A stretch of DNA of 15,864 bases from Methanofastidiosum methylothiophilum (GTDB lineage Archaea; Methanobacteriota_B; Thermococci; Methanofastidiosales; Methanofastidiosaceae): positions 1 to 15,864 of the forward strand of contig LNJE01000025.1 of the NCBI GenBank assembly GCA_001587635.1. The letters run 5' to 3'. The translations under genes and the position numbers were made by a program. Each line of letters starts with the position of its first letter. Position 1 is the stretch's first letter. Below the pieces are notes generated by a model that worked only from the letters and a program-made list of their open reading frames with translations, was not told where the DNA came from and did no database searches. Of this stretch, positions 1 to 6,697 are shown piece by piece.

Positions 1-497
1 TAGTAAATTGTAATAATATTTTCATTATCATATTCAAGAATTTTTTTGTATATCTTTATCGCCTCTTCATATTGCTTTTCATTAATATATATAGCACCAA
101 GATATAGATATGCCTCAGTATCTTCAGTGTTTAAAACAATACATTTTTGATACATATTTTTTGCTTTTTCTAAATCACCTTTAGCAGAATATATGCCACC
201 CAATAAAATTAGGGCATTGCGATTGCTCTCGTCCAATTTTATTGCTTCATTTAAAATACTCTCAGCCTTATTTAGCTCACCCCTTTTGATATACGCAAAA
301 GACAACTCGCTCATTAAGCTTGATGATTTTTGATTGTAAAGAAGTGCGGACCTGTAATTTTCTATCGCTTCATCTAAATCGCCTTGTAGATCACTTCTGT
401 AACCCTTTAGAAAATGTTGAATCGATTTTGAATAATCACCCGCAATTACATAAAAAGGCATTAAAAAAATTATGATAAGAATAATATATATCTTCAT
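1..497 (-). CDS. secreted or lipid-anchored TPR-repeat protein, 3' end cut by window edge
   Basis: The frame is open from an ATG at 497 to the window edge, so the C-terminus is missing; 165 codons are visible. The N-terminus (MKIYIILIIIFLMPFYVIAG) is a typical Sec signal peptide, so the rest should be exported. The mature part is built of tandem tetratricopeptide repeats: units carry the usual small/aromatic pattern, such as AYLYLGAIYINEKQYEEAI and the preceding LGGIYSAKGDLEKA, about 34 residues apart. TPR arrays are protein-binding scaffolds; no partner can be named from this sequence. The ATG lies one base after the lepB stop codon, so translation is probably coupled to lepB and the gene belongs to the argS-lepB transcription unit. 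The TPR identity is firm; the specific role is unknown. Confidence 0.85.
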   Translation of the reverse strand, partial: MKIYIILIIIFLMPFYVIAGDYSKSIQHFLKGYRSDLQGDLDEAIENYRSALLYNQKSSSLMSELSFAYIKRGELNKAESILNEAIKLDESNRNALILLGGIYSAKGDLEKAKNMYQKCIVLNTEDTEAYLYLGAIYINEKQYEEAIKIYKKILEYDNENIITIY

Positions 498-498
498 A

Positions 499-1122
499 TC
501 AATGTATTAATCTTCCAACCCTATTCCATCTAATACAATCTAAAACACTATTTGACTTATTGTTCCATGAAAAATACAATATAAAAGCCTTCCCGACGAG
601 GTCTTCTTTCTTCACAAACCCCCAAAATCTACTGTCAAGACTTCTGTCTCTGTTGTCACCCATTACAAAATAGGAGTCTTTTGGCACAATTATTGGTCCA
701 AGATTATCTTTTGGTGATAAATAAGCAGGAATTATGTCATTATCTNTATAATGTCCCCACCTGTCGTCAATTCTTTTATCATTGACATAAATGACCTTGT
801 TTACTATCTCAAGNTTATCGCCCCCAGTAGCAATAACCCTTTTTATAAAATCCTTACTCTTGTCCATCGGATAACGAAATACAACNACATCTTCCTTTTT
901 TGGATTACCCAGACTAAAAATAACAGTATCNGTAAACGGCACTTTCATTACATAACTGAGCCTATTGACAAGCAGATGATCACCTATCAGCAATGTTGGC
1001 TCCATAGAACTCGACGGNATTTTAAACGCTTGAACAATAAAACCCCTTACAAAAAANGCAATAATAGCCGCTATAACAAGTGATTCAATGTACTCCCTTG
1101 TTTTGCTTTTCTTTTTATCCAT
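499..1122 (-). CDS. lepB: signal peptidase I
   Basis: This is a complete 207-residue type I signal peptidase, which cleaves signal peptides from Sec and Tat substrates on the periplasmic face of the inner membrane. One N-terminal transmembrane segment (about residues 12-32) is followed by the catalytic serine box SSSMEPT with Ser39. The general-base lysine lies in the FIKRV motif (Lys94), and the signature box GDNRDRSLDSRFWG is at 155-168. It has a single membrane span and is shorter than E. coli LepB, as in many other bacteria. A GGGAG Shine-Dalgarno lies about five bases before the ATG. It follows argS by 76 bases and is followed after one base by the exported TPR protein. Several N positions give unresolved residues, none in the catalytic motifs. 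Confidence 0.95.
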   Translation of the reverse strand: MDKKKSKTREYIESLVIAAIIXFFVRGFIVQAFKXPSSSMEPTLLIGDHLLVNRLSYVMKVPFXDTVIFSLGNPKKEDXVVFRYPMDKSKDFIKRVIATGGDXLEIVNKVIYVNDKRIDDRWGHYXDNDIIPAYLSPKDNLGPIIVPKDSYFVMGDNRDRSLDSRFWGFVKKEDLVGKAFILYFSWNNKSNSVLDCIRWNRVGRLIH

Positions 1123-1198
1123 TCCAACTCCCANACTATGTACTTGCCCATGATTTATGTTTTAATGATTTTTATGAGCAAACTTTATTACAAAATAA

Positions 1199-2890
1199 TC
1201 ACATACGTTCCGGTGCGGACACACCGAGNATATAAAGCCCTTTCTGAATAATCTTTTGAAGCATAAACAGAAGAAACANCCTTGATATCGTTGTATCTAT
1301 CTCGTTTTTCAAAACCCTTGTCTTGTTATAATAACTGTGAAATCTTCCGACAAGCTCAATAAGATAAAACGTTAAACGATGTGGCTCAAACGTCCTTGCA
1401 CAACCTTCCATTACATCATAAAACTGATGTATCCCCTTGATTAAGGTAATCTCTTCGTCGCTTGTCAAAATATCCAGATTTACATTTATATTCGCATCCC
1501 TTTTCTTTTCATTTTCAATAAAAATACTGGTGTCGATCCCATCTTCTTCTGCATTTCTAAAAATGCTTTCAATACGAGCATTTGCATATTGTACGTAGAA
1601 TACAGGGTTTTCATTCGAAGTCTTTTTAGCGAGATCGAGATCAAATTCAAGATGTGCATCACTCTTTCTCATTAGAAAGAAAAACCTCGCTGCATCTTTG
1701 CCCACTTCGCCCAAAACATCTTTCAAGGTAGTAAACTGCCCCGCCCTTGTAGACATACCAACGGGTTTTCCGTCTTTCAGAAGTGTAACAAATTGTATCA
1801 AGATCACCTTAAGTCTGTCTTTTTTGCCTGCAATTGCATCCAATGAAGCCCTCAATCTTGGAATATATCCATGGTGGTCAGAACCCCATAAATCGATCAA
1901 TAATTCAAATCCCCTCTCGAGTTTGTGTCTATGATAAGCAATATCAGATGCAAAATATGTTTTTTCTCCATCTGATTTAACAAGCACCCTGTCTTCATCG
2001 TTTTCGAACAAGCCCGTCTTGAACCATAATGCTTCATCTTTCTCGTATGCCAATCCCTTGCTTTTAAGCAATTCCAGCGTTTCATCAACAATGCCTTTTT
2101 CAAAAAGCGTAGATTCCCTGAAATAATTATCAAAATATACACCAAACCCTTCAAGGTCCTCCTGAATACCTTTCATGACCTTACCGCCAGAATACTCTGC
2201 CAATTGCTTAACAGCCTCAAGCCGTTCTGTTGATACCGGTATATTTTTTTCTATCAACTCTGCGGCAAACTCTTTGACATAAACACCCTGATAGAAATCT
2301 TTCGGATAGTCAACAGATTCCCCCTTTAGCTCCTTCCATCTCAAGTATGTAGATTCACCGAGGGTGTTGATTTGTTTTCCTGCATCATTAATATAATACT
2401 CTTTTACCACTTTGTATCCCGTGCTTTTTAATATATTTGCAAGAACATCACCAACAACGGCACCTCTCCCATGGCCAATGTGAAGAGGACCAGTTGGGTT
2501 AGCACTTACAAATTCTATGAGCACTTTTTTGCCTTTGCCAATATCTGGTAAAAAATCATCTATTCCGTATCGATAAATATCCAGTAAAGAACTTCTCCAT
2601 AATTCATCTTTAACAAAGAAATTTATAAAGCCTTTTCCAGCAAATTCTACCTTCTTACATACATCATGATAATTTAGATGCGATATTATTATCTCTGCAA
2701 TTTCAAAGGGGTTTTTTCTAAGCTTCGGGGCAAGAATAAAAGCAATATTTGTTGAATAATCGCCAAACTCAACTTCTCTTGGGGTTTCGATAATCGGTTC
2801 AATATCTATCTCATGCGGTATGATACCTTTGGTCTTACAGGTTTCACATGCCTCCCTTATCATCTCCGCTATCTTTTTTCTCATCATCAT
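1199..2890 (-). CDS. argS: arginyl-tRNA synthetase
   Basis: This is a complete class I arginyl-tRNA synthetase (563 residues, the usual family length) that charges tRNA-Arg in the cytoplasm. The N-terminal Add-1 domain is followed by the HIGH signature (residues 137-140, in NPTGPLHIGHGRG). The KMSK-equivalent loop is MSTR at 379-382, as is normal for ArgRS. The C-terminus ends in the family hallmark LGVSAPERM. The start has three consecutive ATG codons (2890, 2887, 2884). A GGAG motif at 2895-2898 is best spaced for the first or second. The first 47 bases lie inside the preceding small four-cysteine gene, implying coupled translation. It is probably cotranscribed with the hydrolase upstream and lepB downstream. 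Confidence 0.97.
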   Translation of the reverse strand: MMMRKKIAEMIREACETCKTKGIIPHEIDIEPIIETPREVEFGDYSTNIAFILAPKLRKNPFEIAEIIISHLNYHDVCKKVEFAGKGFINFFVKDELWRSSLLDIYRYGIDDFLPDIGKGKKVLIEFVSANPTGPLHIGHGRGAVVGDVLANILKSTGYKVVKEYYINDAGKQINTLGESTYLRWKELKGESVDYPKDFYQGVYVKEFAAELIEKNIPVSTERLEAVKQLAEYSGGKVMKGIQEDLEGFGVYFDNYFRESTLFEKGIVDETLELLKSKGLAYEKDEALWFKTGLFENDEDRVLVKSDGEKTYFASDIAYHRHKLERGFELLIDLWGSDHHGYIPRLRASLDAIAGKKDRLKVILIQFVTLLKDGKPVGMSTRAGQFTTLKDVLGEVGKDAARFFFLMRKSDAHLEFDLDLAKKTSNENPVFYVQYANARIESIFRNAEEDGIDTSIFIENEKKRDANINVNLDILTSDEEITLIKGIHQFYDVMEGCARTFEPHRLTFYLIELVGRFHSYYNKTRVLKNEIDTTISRXFLLFMLQKIIQKGLYXLGVSAPERM

Positions 2891-3026
2891 CTTTCTCCAA
2901 ATGCTTTATAGATAAATCCCTCGTAAAATCAGGACATTTCAAGCTTACATCTTTACCCTTCAAGAACTGTTTTTTGCAGTTCTCTCGCCATGCACAAATT
3001 ATACAAAGAGATGGTTCGTCGCTCAT
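2844..3026 (-). CDS. small four-cysteine (putative metal-binding) protein, 60 aa
   Basis: This 60-residue frame starts two bases after the nitrilase stop and overlaps the start of argS by 47 bases. It has an ordered cysteine pattern: CIICAWRENC gives Cys8, Cys11 and Cys17, and KCPDFTRDLSIK gives Cys31. Four such cysteines could hold a zinc ion or a small iron-sulfur site. The tail (about residues 45-60) is a charged, disordered Lys/Asp run. I recall similar short proteins with the CxxC...CPDF/Y-TRD-IK signature in anaerobic Gram-negative genomes, but I do not know a function. The tight fit between two real genes and the motif argue that it is real and not an argS shadow. Confidence 0.75.
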   Translation of the reverse strand: MSDEPSLCIICAWRENCKKQFLKGKDVSLKCPDFTRDLSIKHLEKDDDEKKDSGDDKGGM

Positions 3027-3028
3027 CG

Positions 3029-3850
3029 CTATTCCTCCAATATTTCTTTATACAATGATGGTTTCCTTTCTTTTAGTAAGGGCCACTCTCTTCTAACCCT
3101 TCTCAAATATTCCAAATCAATATCTGCCAGAAGAATACTGTCGCCACCACCTGTTGGCCCTCCAATTAATTCACCTTCAGGATTTACACAAAAACTCATT
3201 CCATAAAAATCTTGTGCTGCTTCACTCCCTACCCTATTTACCCTCATTATAAAAATACCGTTTGTAATTGCATTTGCCGTAATCACGGTCTGCCATATAA
3301 GCTGTGATTTAAATGCACATGCTGTCGGAGCAAATACAATATCAACCCCTTTTAACGCAAGGATTCTTGTGCCTTCTGGGTAGAGATTGTCCCACGAAAT
3401 TTGAACGCCAACCTTCCCAAACTGAGTTTCAAAAACAGGAAAACCATTGTTTCCTTCAGAAAAGTAATATTTTTCCTCCCAAAGAGGTATATCCGGCAGG
3501 TGAATCTTTCTGTACTTTCCTAAAACAGTGCCATCTGAATTTATAACAATGCAACTATTATAATAATTCGAGCTATTTTTTTCAAAAAAAGGTAACAAAA
3601 AAACCACACCAGCCGATTTTGCCTTCTTTTTAATAATCCTTATTGTTTCACTTCTTAAGTCCTCGGCCTGACTAAATACCTCGTCATCTCCTCTGTTCAT
3701 TGGAAACCACTGAAGGTTAAATAATTCCTGGAAACAAATTATTTTCGCCCCTTCCTTGATTGCAAGCTCGGATATTTTCAAGGCTTTTTCAATATTGATC
3801 TTCTTATCAACAGAACATGCAAATTGAATCCCAGCAATCTTAATACTCAC
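3029..3850 (-). CDS. carbon-nitrogen hydrolase (nitrilase superfamily), catalytic Cys replaced by Ser
   Basis: This 273-residue protein matches the nitrilase/amidase fold of the N-carbamoylputrescine amidase and omega-amidase type over its full length. The triad glutamate is Glu42 in ICFQELFN and the lysine is Lys115 in KYRKIHLPD. The elbow motif that normally reads ICWD reads VGVQISWDNLYPEG here, placing Ser152 (codon TCG) where the nucleophilic Cys belongs. The rest, including FAPTA and the C-terminal strand region, is well conserved. The start is GTG at 3850, giving MSIKIAGIQFAC, which aligns with family N-termini; a GGAG lies about 11 bases upstream. It heads the minus-strand group with the four-cysteine protein and argS. 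It may be an inactive homologue or an enzyme with altered chemistry, so the substrate should not be assigned. Confidence 0.88.
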   Translation of the reverse strand: MSIKIAGIQFACSVDKKINIEKALKISELAIKEGAKIICFQELFNLQWFPMNRGDDEVFSQAEDLRSETIRIIKKKAKSAGVVFLLPFFEKNSSNYYNSCIVINSDGTVLGKYRKIHLPDIPLWEEKYYFSEGNNGFPVFETQFGKVGVQISWDNLYPEGTRILALKGVDIVFAPTACAFKSQLIWQTVITANAITNGIFIMRVNRVGSEAAQDFYGMSFCVNPEGELIGGPTGGGDSILLADIDLEYLRRVRREWPLLKERKPSLYKEILEE

Positions 3851-3899
3851 CCTACGTTTTTCTCCATATCAATGTCATTCAGGTTCACTTGCTAAAGTT

Positions 3900-3908
3900 T
3901 GATATAAT
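3900..3908 (+). promoter_or_regulatory. possible extended -10 promoter element
   Basis: TGATATAAT is a perfect TGn-TATAAT extended -10 in the gap between the hydrolase and rubrerythrin. It points rightward, where no normal gene follows, only a 19-codon frame and an inverted repeat. No good -35 is visible, and such motifs arise by chance in AT-rich gaps. Confidence 0.25.
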
Positions 3909-4003
3909 TTACATTATTTTATCGTGAAAAGTAACAAATGGCAAAGAGGCGTGTCAAGAAAAAACCATTCAAAATATTGCAGGGCAATGTATCATGATGA
4001 TGA

Positions 4004-4051
4004 GGGTTCAAGCAGCAAGAATTTAAAACACATCACTTAGTACTTGAACCC
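4004..4051. repeat. inverted repeat downstream of rubrerythrin
   Basis: GGGTTCAAG (4004-4012) and its exact complement CTTGAACCC (4043-4051) are separated by 30 bases. In minus-strand RNA, G-U pairing extends the stem to about 12 pairs with a 26-base loop. It lies 19 bases past the rbr stop, so it may mark the 3' end of that operon. It lacks a T tract on either strand, so it is not a standard intrinsic terminator. Confidence 0.4.
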
Positions 4052-4069
4052 CTTGGAAGTTGAATATAA

Positions 4070-4645
4070 TTAATAGTTTTCCGCCAAAACCTCGTAATAC
4101 GACGTAGGGTGTGCACAGGCAGGGCATTCCTTTGGAGCATCTTTCCCTTCGTACACATACCCACAGTTTCTGCATCTCCATTTAATGGCACTATCCTTTT
4201 TGAAAACTTTATCAGCCTCAACATTTTTTAGTAATAAAAGATATCTCTTTTCGTGCTCTTTCTCTACGAGGGCAATTGCCCTAAAAACAGAAGCTATTTC
4301 CGGAAATCCTTCCTCATCCGCAATTTTGGCAGCTTCAGGATATAAAACAGTGTATTCGAGATTTTCACCTGCTGCCGCTACTCGAAGATTTTCAGATGTT
4401 TTACCAATAATGCCTGCAGGAAAAGTTGCTGTAATCTCGACCTCTCCACCTTCAAGAAACTTAAAAAATCTCTTAGCGTGTTCTTTCTCGTTATCTGCTG
4501 TTTCTGTAAAAAACCACGATATCTGTTCATATCCCTCTTTTTTTGCTTGGGAAGCGAAATACGTATACCTGTTCCTTGCTTGTGATTCCCCGGCAAAAGA
4601 AGCAAGCAGGTTTTTTTCAGTCTTTGTACCCTTTATACTTTTCAT
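4070..4645 (-). CDS. rbr: rubrerythrin
   Basis: This is a complete 191-residue rubrerythrin, a cytoplasmic non-haem iron peroxidase that reduces hydrogen peroxide in anaerobes using electrons from rubredoxin or NADH systems. The N-terminal four-helix bundle carries the diiron ligands: Glu20 in AGESQARNRY, Glu53/His56 in NEKEH, Glu94 in AAGENLEY, and Glu128/His131 in VEKEH. The C-terminal rubredoxin-like domain has the two CxxC pairs, Cys158/Cys161 (WRCRNCGY) and Cys174/Cys177 (CPACAHP). It is the last gene of the perR-dfx-rbr group, 27 bases after dfx, and is preceded by a GAGG ribosome-binding site. Control by the PerR-like regulator at the head of the operon is likely. Confidence 0.96.
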   Translation of the reverse strand: MKSIKGTKTEKNLLASFAGESQARNRYTYFASQAKKEGYEQISWFFTETADNEKEHAKRFFKFLEGGEVEITATFPAGIIGKTSENLRVAAAGENLEYTVLYPEAAKIADEEGFPEIASVFRAIALVEKEHEKRYLLLLKNVEADKVFKKDSAIKWRCRNCGYVYEGKDAPKECPACAHPTSYYEVLAENY

Positions 4646-4672
4646 GCTGTTTACCTCGCCTTTTTTACTTTA

Positions 4673-5047
4673 TTAATTCTTCCAAAGTCCGTGTATCGTA
4701 CAATACTCTCGAGCTATTGGATTGTCACCTTTTACTGCAAAAAATGCTTCTGGTGGCTCTTGTGGTTTTAAAAACTGGATATAATTTTTGCCGTCAACTA
4801 TAAGTTCAATCCAAGCTATATAATGTTTCTCTTCCATAGGGTGAACNGCACTACCAACCTTTACCTTAAACCCTTCTGCTGTTTTTTCAATTACTGGAAC
4901 ATGCTTTTCAAGTGATGCNTCTTCNGTGTTTTCTTTCAAAAGCTTCATGGGTTGATTACAGCAAACAAGCTGTCCTGCGCCTCCCTGCATCACCTCAACG
5001 ATATTCCCACAAATATCACACTTATAAACCTCTGATCTNTGAGCCAT
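4673..5047 (-). CDS. dfx: desulfoferrodoxin (superoxide reductase, 2Fe type)
   Basis: This complete 124-residue desulfoferrodoxin reduces superoxide to peroxide without making oxygen, feeding the peroxide to rubrerythrin encoded next door. The N-terminal desulforedoxin domain has Cys10, Cys13, Cys29 and Cys30 (YKCDICG and LVCCNQPM). The catalytic superoxide reductase domain has the His4-Cys iron site: His49 in EKHVPVIE, His69 in VHPME, His75 in EKHYIAWIEL, then Cys116 and His119 in YCTIHGLW. A strong AGGAGG lies before the ATG. Four N positions leave a few residues unresolved, none of them a metal ligand. It is cotranscribed with the upstream perR-like gene (16-base gap). Confidence 0.96.
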   Translation of the reverse strand: MAXRSEVYKCDICGNIVEVMQGGAGQLVCCNQPMKLLKENXEXASLEKHVPVIEKTAEGFKVKVGSXVHPMEEKHYIAWIELIVDGKNYIQFLKPQEPPEAFFAVKGDNPIAREYCTIHGLWKN

Positions 5048-5063
5048 GGTAAACCTCCTNTTT

Positions 5064-5483
5064 TTATTTTTCTGTGTTACCCTTTATCAAACATTCTTTA
5101 CAGATACCCTTAAAATAACCTTGGACATCCTCTATCTTATGTCCCTCTATCTCCTTTTTAACTGCAAAACTGCATTGCACTTCGACATTAATAATACGAC
5201 CACACATTCTACACAAAAGATGGTGGTGTGGAATAGTAACATAATCGTAACGTAATTCTTCAGGCGTTATTGTTAAAGCGCTAACAAGACCTTTTTCCAC
5301 AAATGTATTTAACGTATTATAAACTGTTGTCCTGGATATTGTGGGCATTTCCTTACATAATAGTTCATAGATTGTATTCACGTTTGGATGGTCACAGTTA
5401 TTTTCCAGGATTTCTAGGATCTTTATCCTCTGGTGGGATGGCTGGATATGTTTTTCATTTAGTCTTTCTATTAATCTTTCCAT
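5064..5483 (-). CDS. perR: Fur-family peroxide/metal regulator (PerR-like)
   Basis: This winged-helix repressor of the Fur/PerR family has 139 residues when started at ATG 5483. The reading frame extends to 5534, but that overlaps the -35 box of the promoter, so the downstream start is chosen. The DNA-binding helix is in PTISRTTVYNTLNTF. Structural zinc cysteines are Cys91/Cys94 (CRMC) and Cys128/Cys131 (CKEC). Regulatory-site residues by alignment to Bacillus PerR are His32, Asp80, His86 and His88. The position of PerR Asp104 is Asn99 here (GRIINV), which may change metal or peroxide sensing. Its place at the head of a superoxide reductase and rubrerythrin operon supports a peroxide-sensing role; the exact inducer is inferred. 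Confidence 0.9.
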   Translation of the reverse strand: MERLIERLNEKHIQPSHQRIKILEILENNCDHPNVNTIYELLCKEMPTISRTTVYNTLNTFVEKGLVSALTITPEELRYDYVTIPHHHLLCRMCGRIINVEVQCSFAVKKEIEGHKIEDVQGYFKGICKECLIKGNTEK

Positions 5484-5505
5484 AATTGTAATGAATACAG
5501 AATTA

Positions 5506-5534
5506 ATATTATTATTATATAAAAATAATGTCAA
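5506..5534 (-). promoter_or_regulatory. sigma-70 promoter of the perR-dfx-rbr operon
   Basis: On the minus strand TTGACA (5534-5529) and TAATAT (5511-5506) are separated by exactly 17 bases, a consensus -35 with an acceptable -10. It would start transcription near 5499, about 16 bases before ATG 5483. The spacer and -10 are AT-rich with TTAT/ATAA half-sites like a Fur/PerR operator, so autorepression is plausible but not proven. Confidence 0.65.
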
Positions 5535-5660
5535 GTAAAAAGTTCATGAAAGTCGCTATTTGTATTTTCCATTGGTTGTTTCTGTCCAATTAACCCTGTA
5601 GTACAAATATTATTAGTTGTTTTCGTTTACCTGCCGGTAATTTTATGATATTTTAAACAC

Positions 5661-5924
5661 ATGTTCGGTATAGGTCTTCCTGAGATCCTTGTTATACTTG
5701 TTGTAGCTCTAATAGTTGTAGGCCCTTCAAAGTTACCTGAGCTTGCAAAATCTCTTGGTAAAGCTTTTAACGAATTTAAACGTATGGCGGACGAAGTAAA
5801 AGACACAATACAGGAAGAGGTTACAAAAGAAGATATCCACGAGACAATTCAGGGTCAAGATACAATTCCTCAAACAAATAACACTGATGAAGGCATTTCA
5901 AAGCCCAACAAACACAGTGTATAA
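5661..5924 (+). CDS. tatA: Sec-independent translocase subunit TatA/TatB family
   Basis: This 87-residue protein has the TatA/B architecture: one N-terminal membrane helix (residues 5-20, with the polar Glu8 in GLPEILVILVV), a Gly21-Pro22 hinge (VVGPSKLPELAKSLG), then an amphipathic helix ending near EFKRMADEVK. The acidic, flexible tail is dispensable in relatives. It forms the pore or receptor component with TatC for export of folded proteins. Sequence alone does not separate TatA from TatB; the FKR segment suits single-TatA systems. No Shine-Dalgarno is visible before the ATG. A TATGAT at 5644-5649 lies only 11 bases upstream, so the message may have a very short leader. tatC follows after 20 bases. 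Confidence 0.93.
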   Translation: MFGIGLPEILVILVVALIVVGPSKLPELAKSLGKAFNEFKRMADEVKDTIQEEVTKEDIHETIQGQDTIPQTNNTDEGISKPNKHSV

Positions 5925-5944
5925 CGTGTAGTGGGCAGTTTTTT

Positions 5945-6697
5945 ATGACAGAACAATCTCAAATAGACAAAAAACAACCTTTTCTCTCACATTTAAAAGA
6001 ATTACGTGACAGGCTCATTGTTTGCTTTATTGCAATCGCAATAACATTTATATTCACATACATTTTTAAGGAGAGGATTTTTTATTTTTTAATGCAGCCC
6101 TTTTTAAAGGTAATGCCTGAAAAAAGTTCATTTATTTTCACTTATGTAACAGAGGCATTCATAACGTACTTCAAAATAGCTTTGGTTACAGCAATATTTA
6201 TCACATCACCCGTTATCCTTTATGAAATGTGGATGTTTGTAGCCCCCGGTTTATACGAAAAAGAAAAAAAATTTGTTATTCCTTTTGTTTTTCTCGGCAG
6301 TCTTTGCTTCGTTTCTGGGGCTGTTTTTTGTTATTTTATTATATTACCTGTAATCTATAAGTTTTTTATCGGTTTTGCGGGAAATATAGTTATACCAATG
6401 CCAGATTTAAAGGGTTATATGAATTTAACTCTCAAGTTGTTAATAATATTTGGATTTATTTTTGAATTACCACTTGCTGTTTTCTACCTGGGAAAGGCAG
6501 GCATAATTAACCACAGAATGCTTTCAACAAAAAGAAGATATGCAATACTTGGTATATTTATTTTAAGCGCAATCATCACACCCCCGGACATTTCAAGTCA
6601 AATTTTAATCGCACTACCGATGTGGGGACTCTATGAATTGAGCATTATAATTACAAAATTTTTTGGAAAGAAGGTACCAGTGGATGAAAGAGTTTAA
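5945..6697 (+). CDS. tatC: Sec-independent protein translocase subunit TatC
   Basis: This complete 250-residue TatC is the multispanning receptor that binds twin-arginine signal peptides. The cytosolic N-terminus has the family motif FLSHLKELRDRLI (13-25). The first periplasm-cytoplasm loop region carries FVAPGLYEKEKK (98-109), with conserved acidic residues used in signal-peptide binding. A membrane glutamate sits in FGFIFELP (Glu174), and the sixth-helix region has SAIITPPD (208-215). Six hydrophobic segments are evident. It is directly downstream of tatA. Its last 14 bases overlap the start of the GlmU-like gene, so the three plus-strand genes form one unit. Confidence 0.97.
   Translation: MTEQSQIDKKQPFLSHLKELRDRLIVCFIAIAITFIFTYIFKERIFYFLMQPFLKVMPEKSSFIFTYVTEAFITYFKIALVTAIFITSPVILYEMWMFVAPGLYEKEKKFVIPFVFLGSLCFVSGAVFCYFIILPVIYKFFIGFAGNIVIPMPDLKGYMNLTLKLLIIFGFIFELPLAVFYLGKAGIINHRMLSTKRRYAILGIFILSAIITPPDISSQILIALPMWGLYELSIIITKFFGKKVPVDERV

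Noticed and set aside
4004..4051. tRNA-like GGTTCAAG elements as part of a tRNA gene
   Set aside because: No acceptor, D or anticodon stem can be built around either copy; they are simply the two arms of an inverted repeat.
4185..4676. 163-codon plus-strand frame opposite rubrerythrin
   Set aside because: It is the mirror of a fully motif-supported rubrerythrin, has no ribosome-binding site and encodes a low-complexity Ser/Ala-rich product.
5484..5534. 17-residue N-terminal extension of the PerR-like protein
   Set aside because: It would start inside the -35 box of a good promoter and adds residues (MTLFLYNNN...) absent from the family; ATG 5483 gives the normal length.
6663..6683. TTG start extending the GlmU-like protein
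   Set aside because: ATG 6684 has a properly spaced AAGG and begins just before the conserved LAAGKGERM motif, as in other GlmU proteins.
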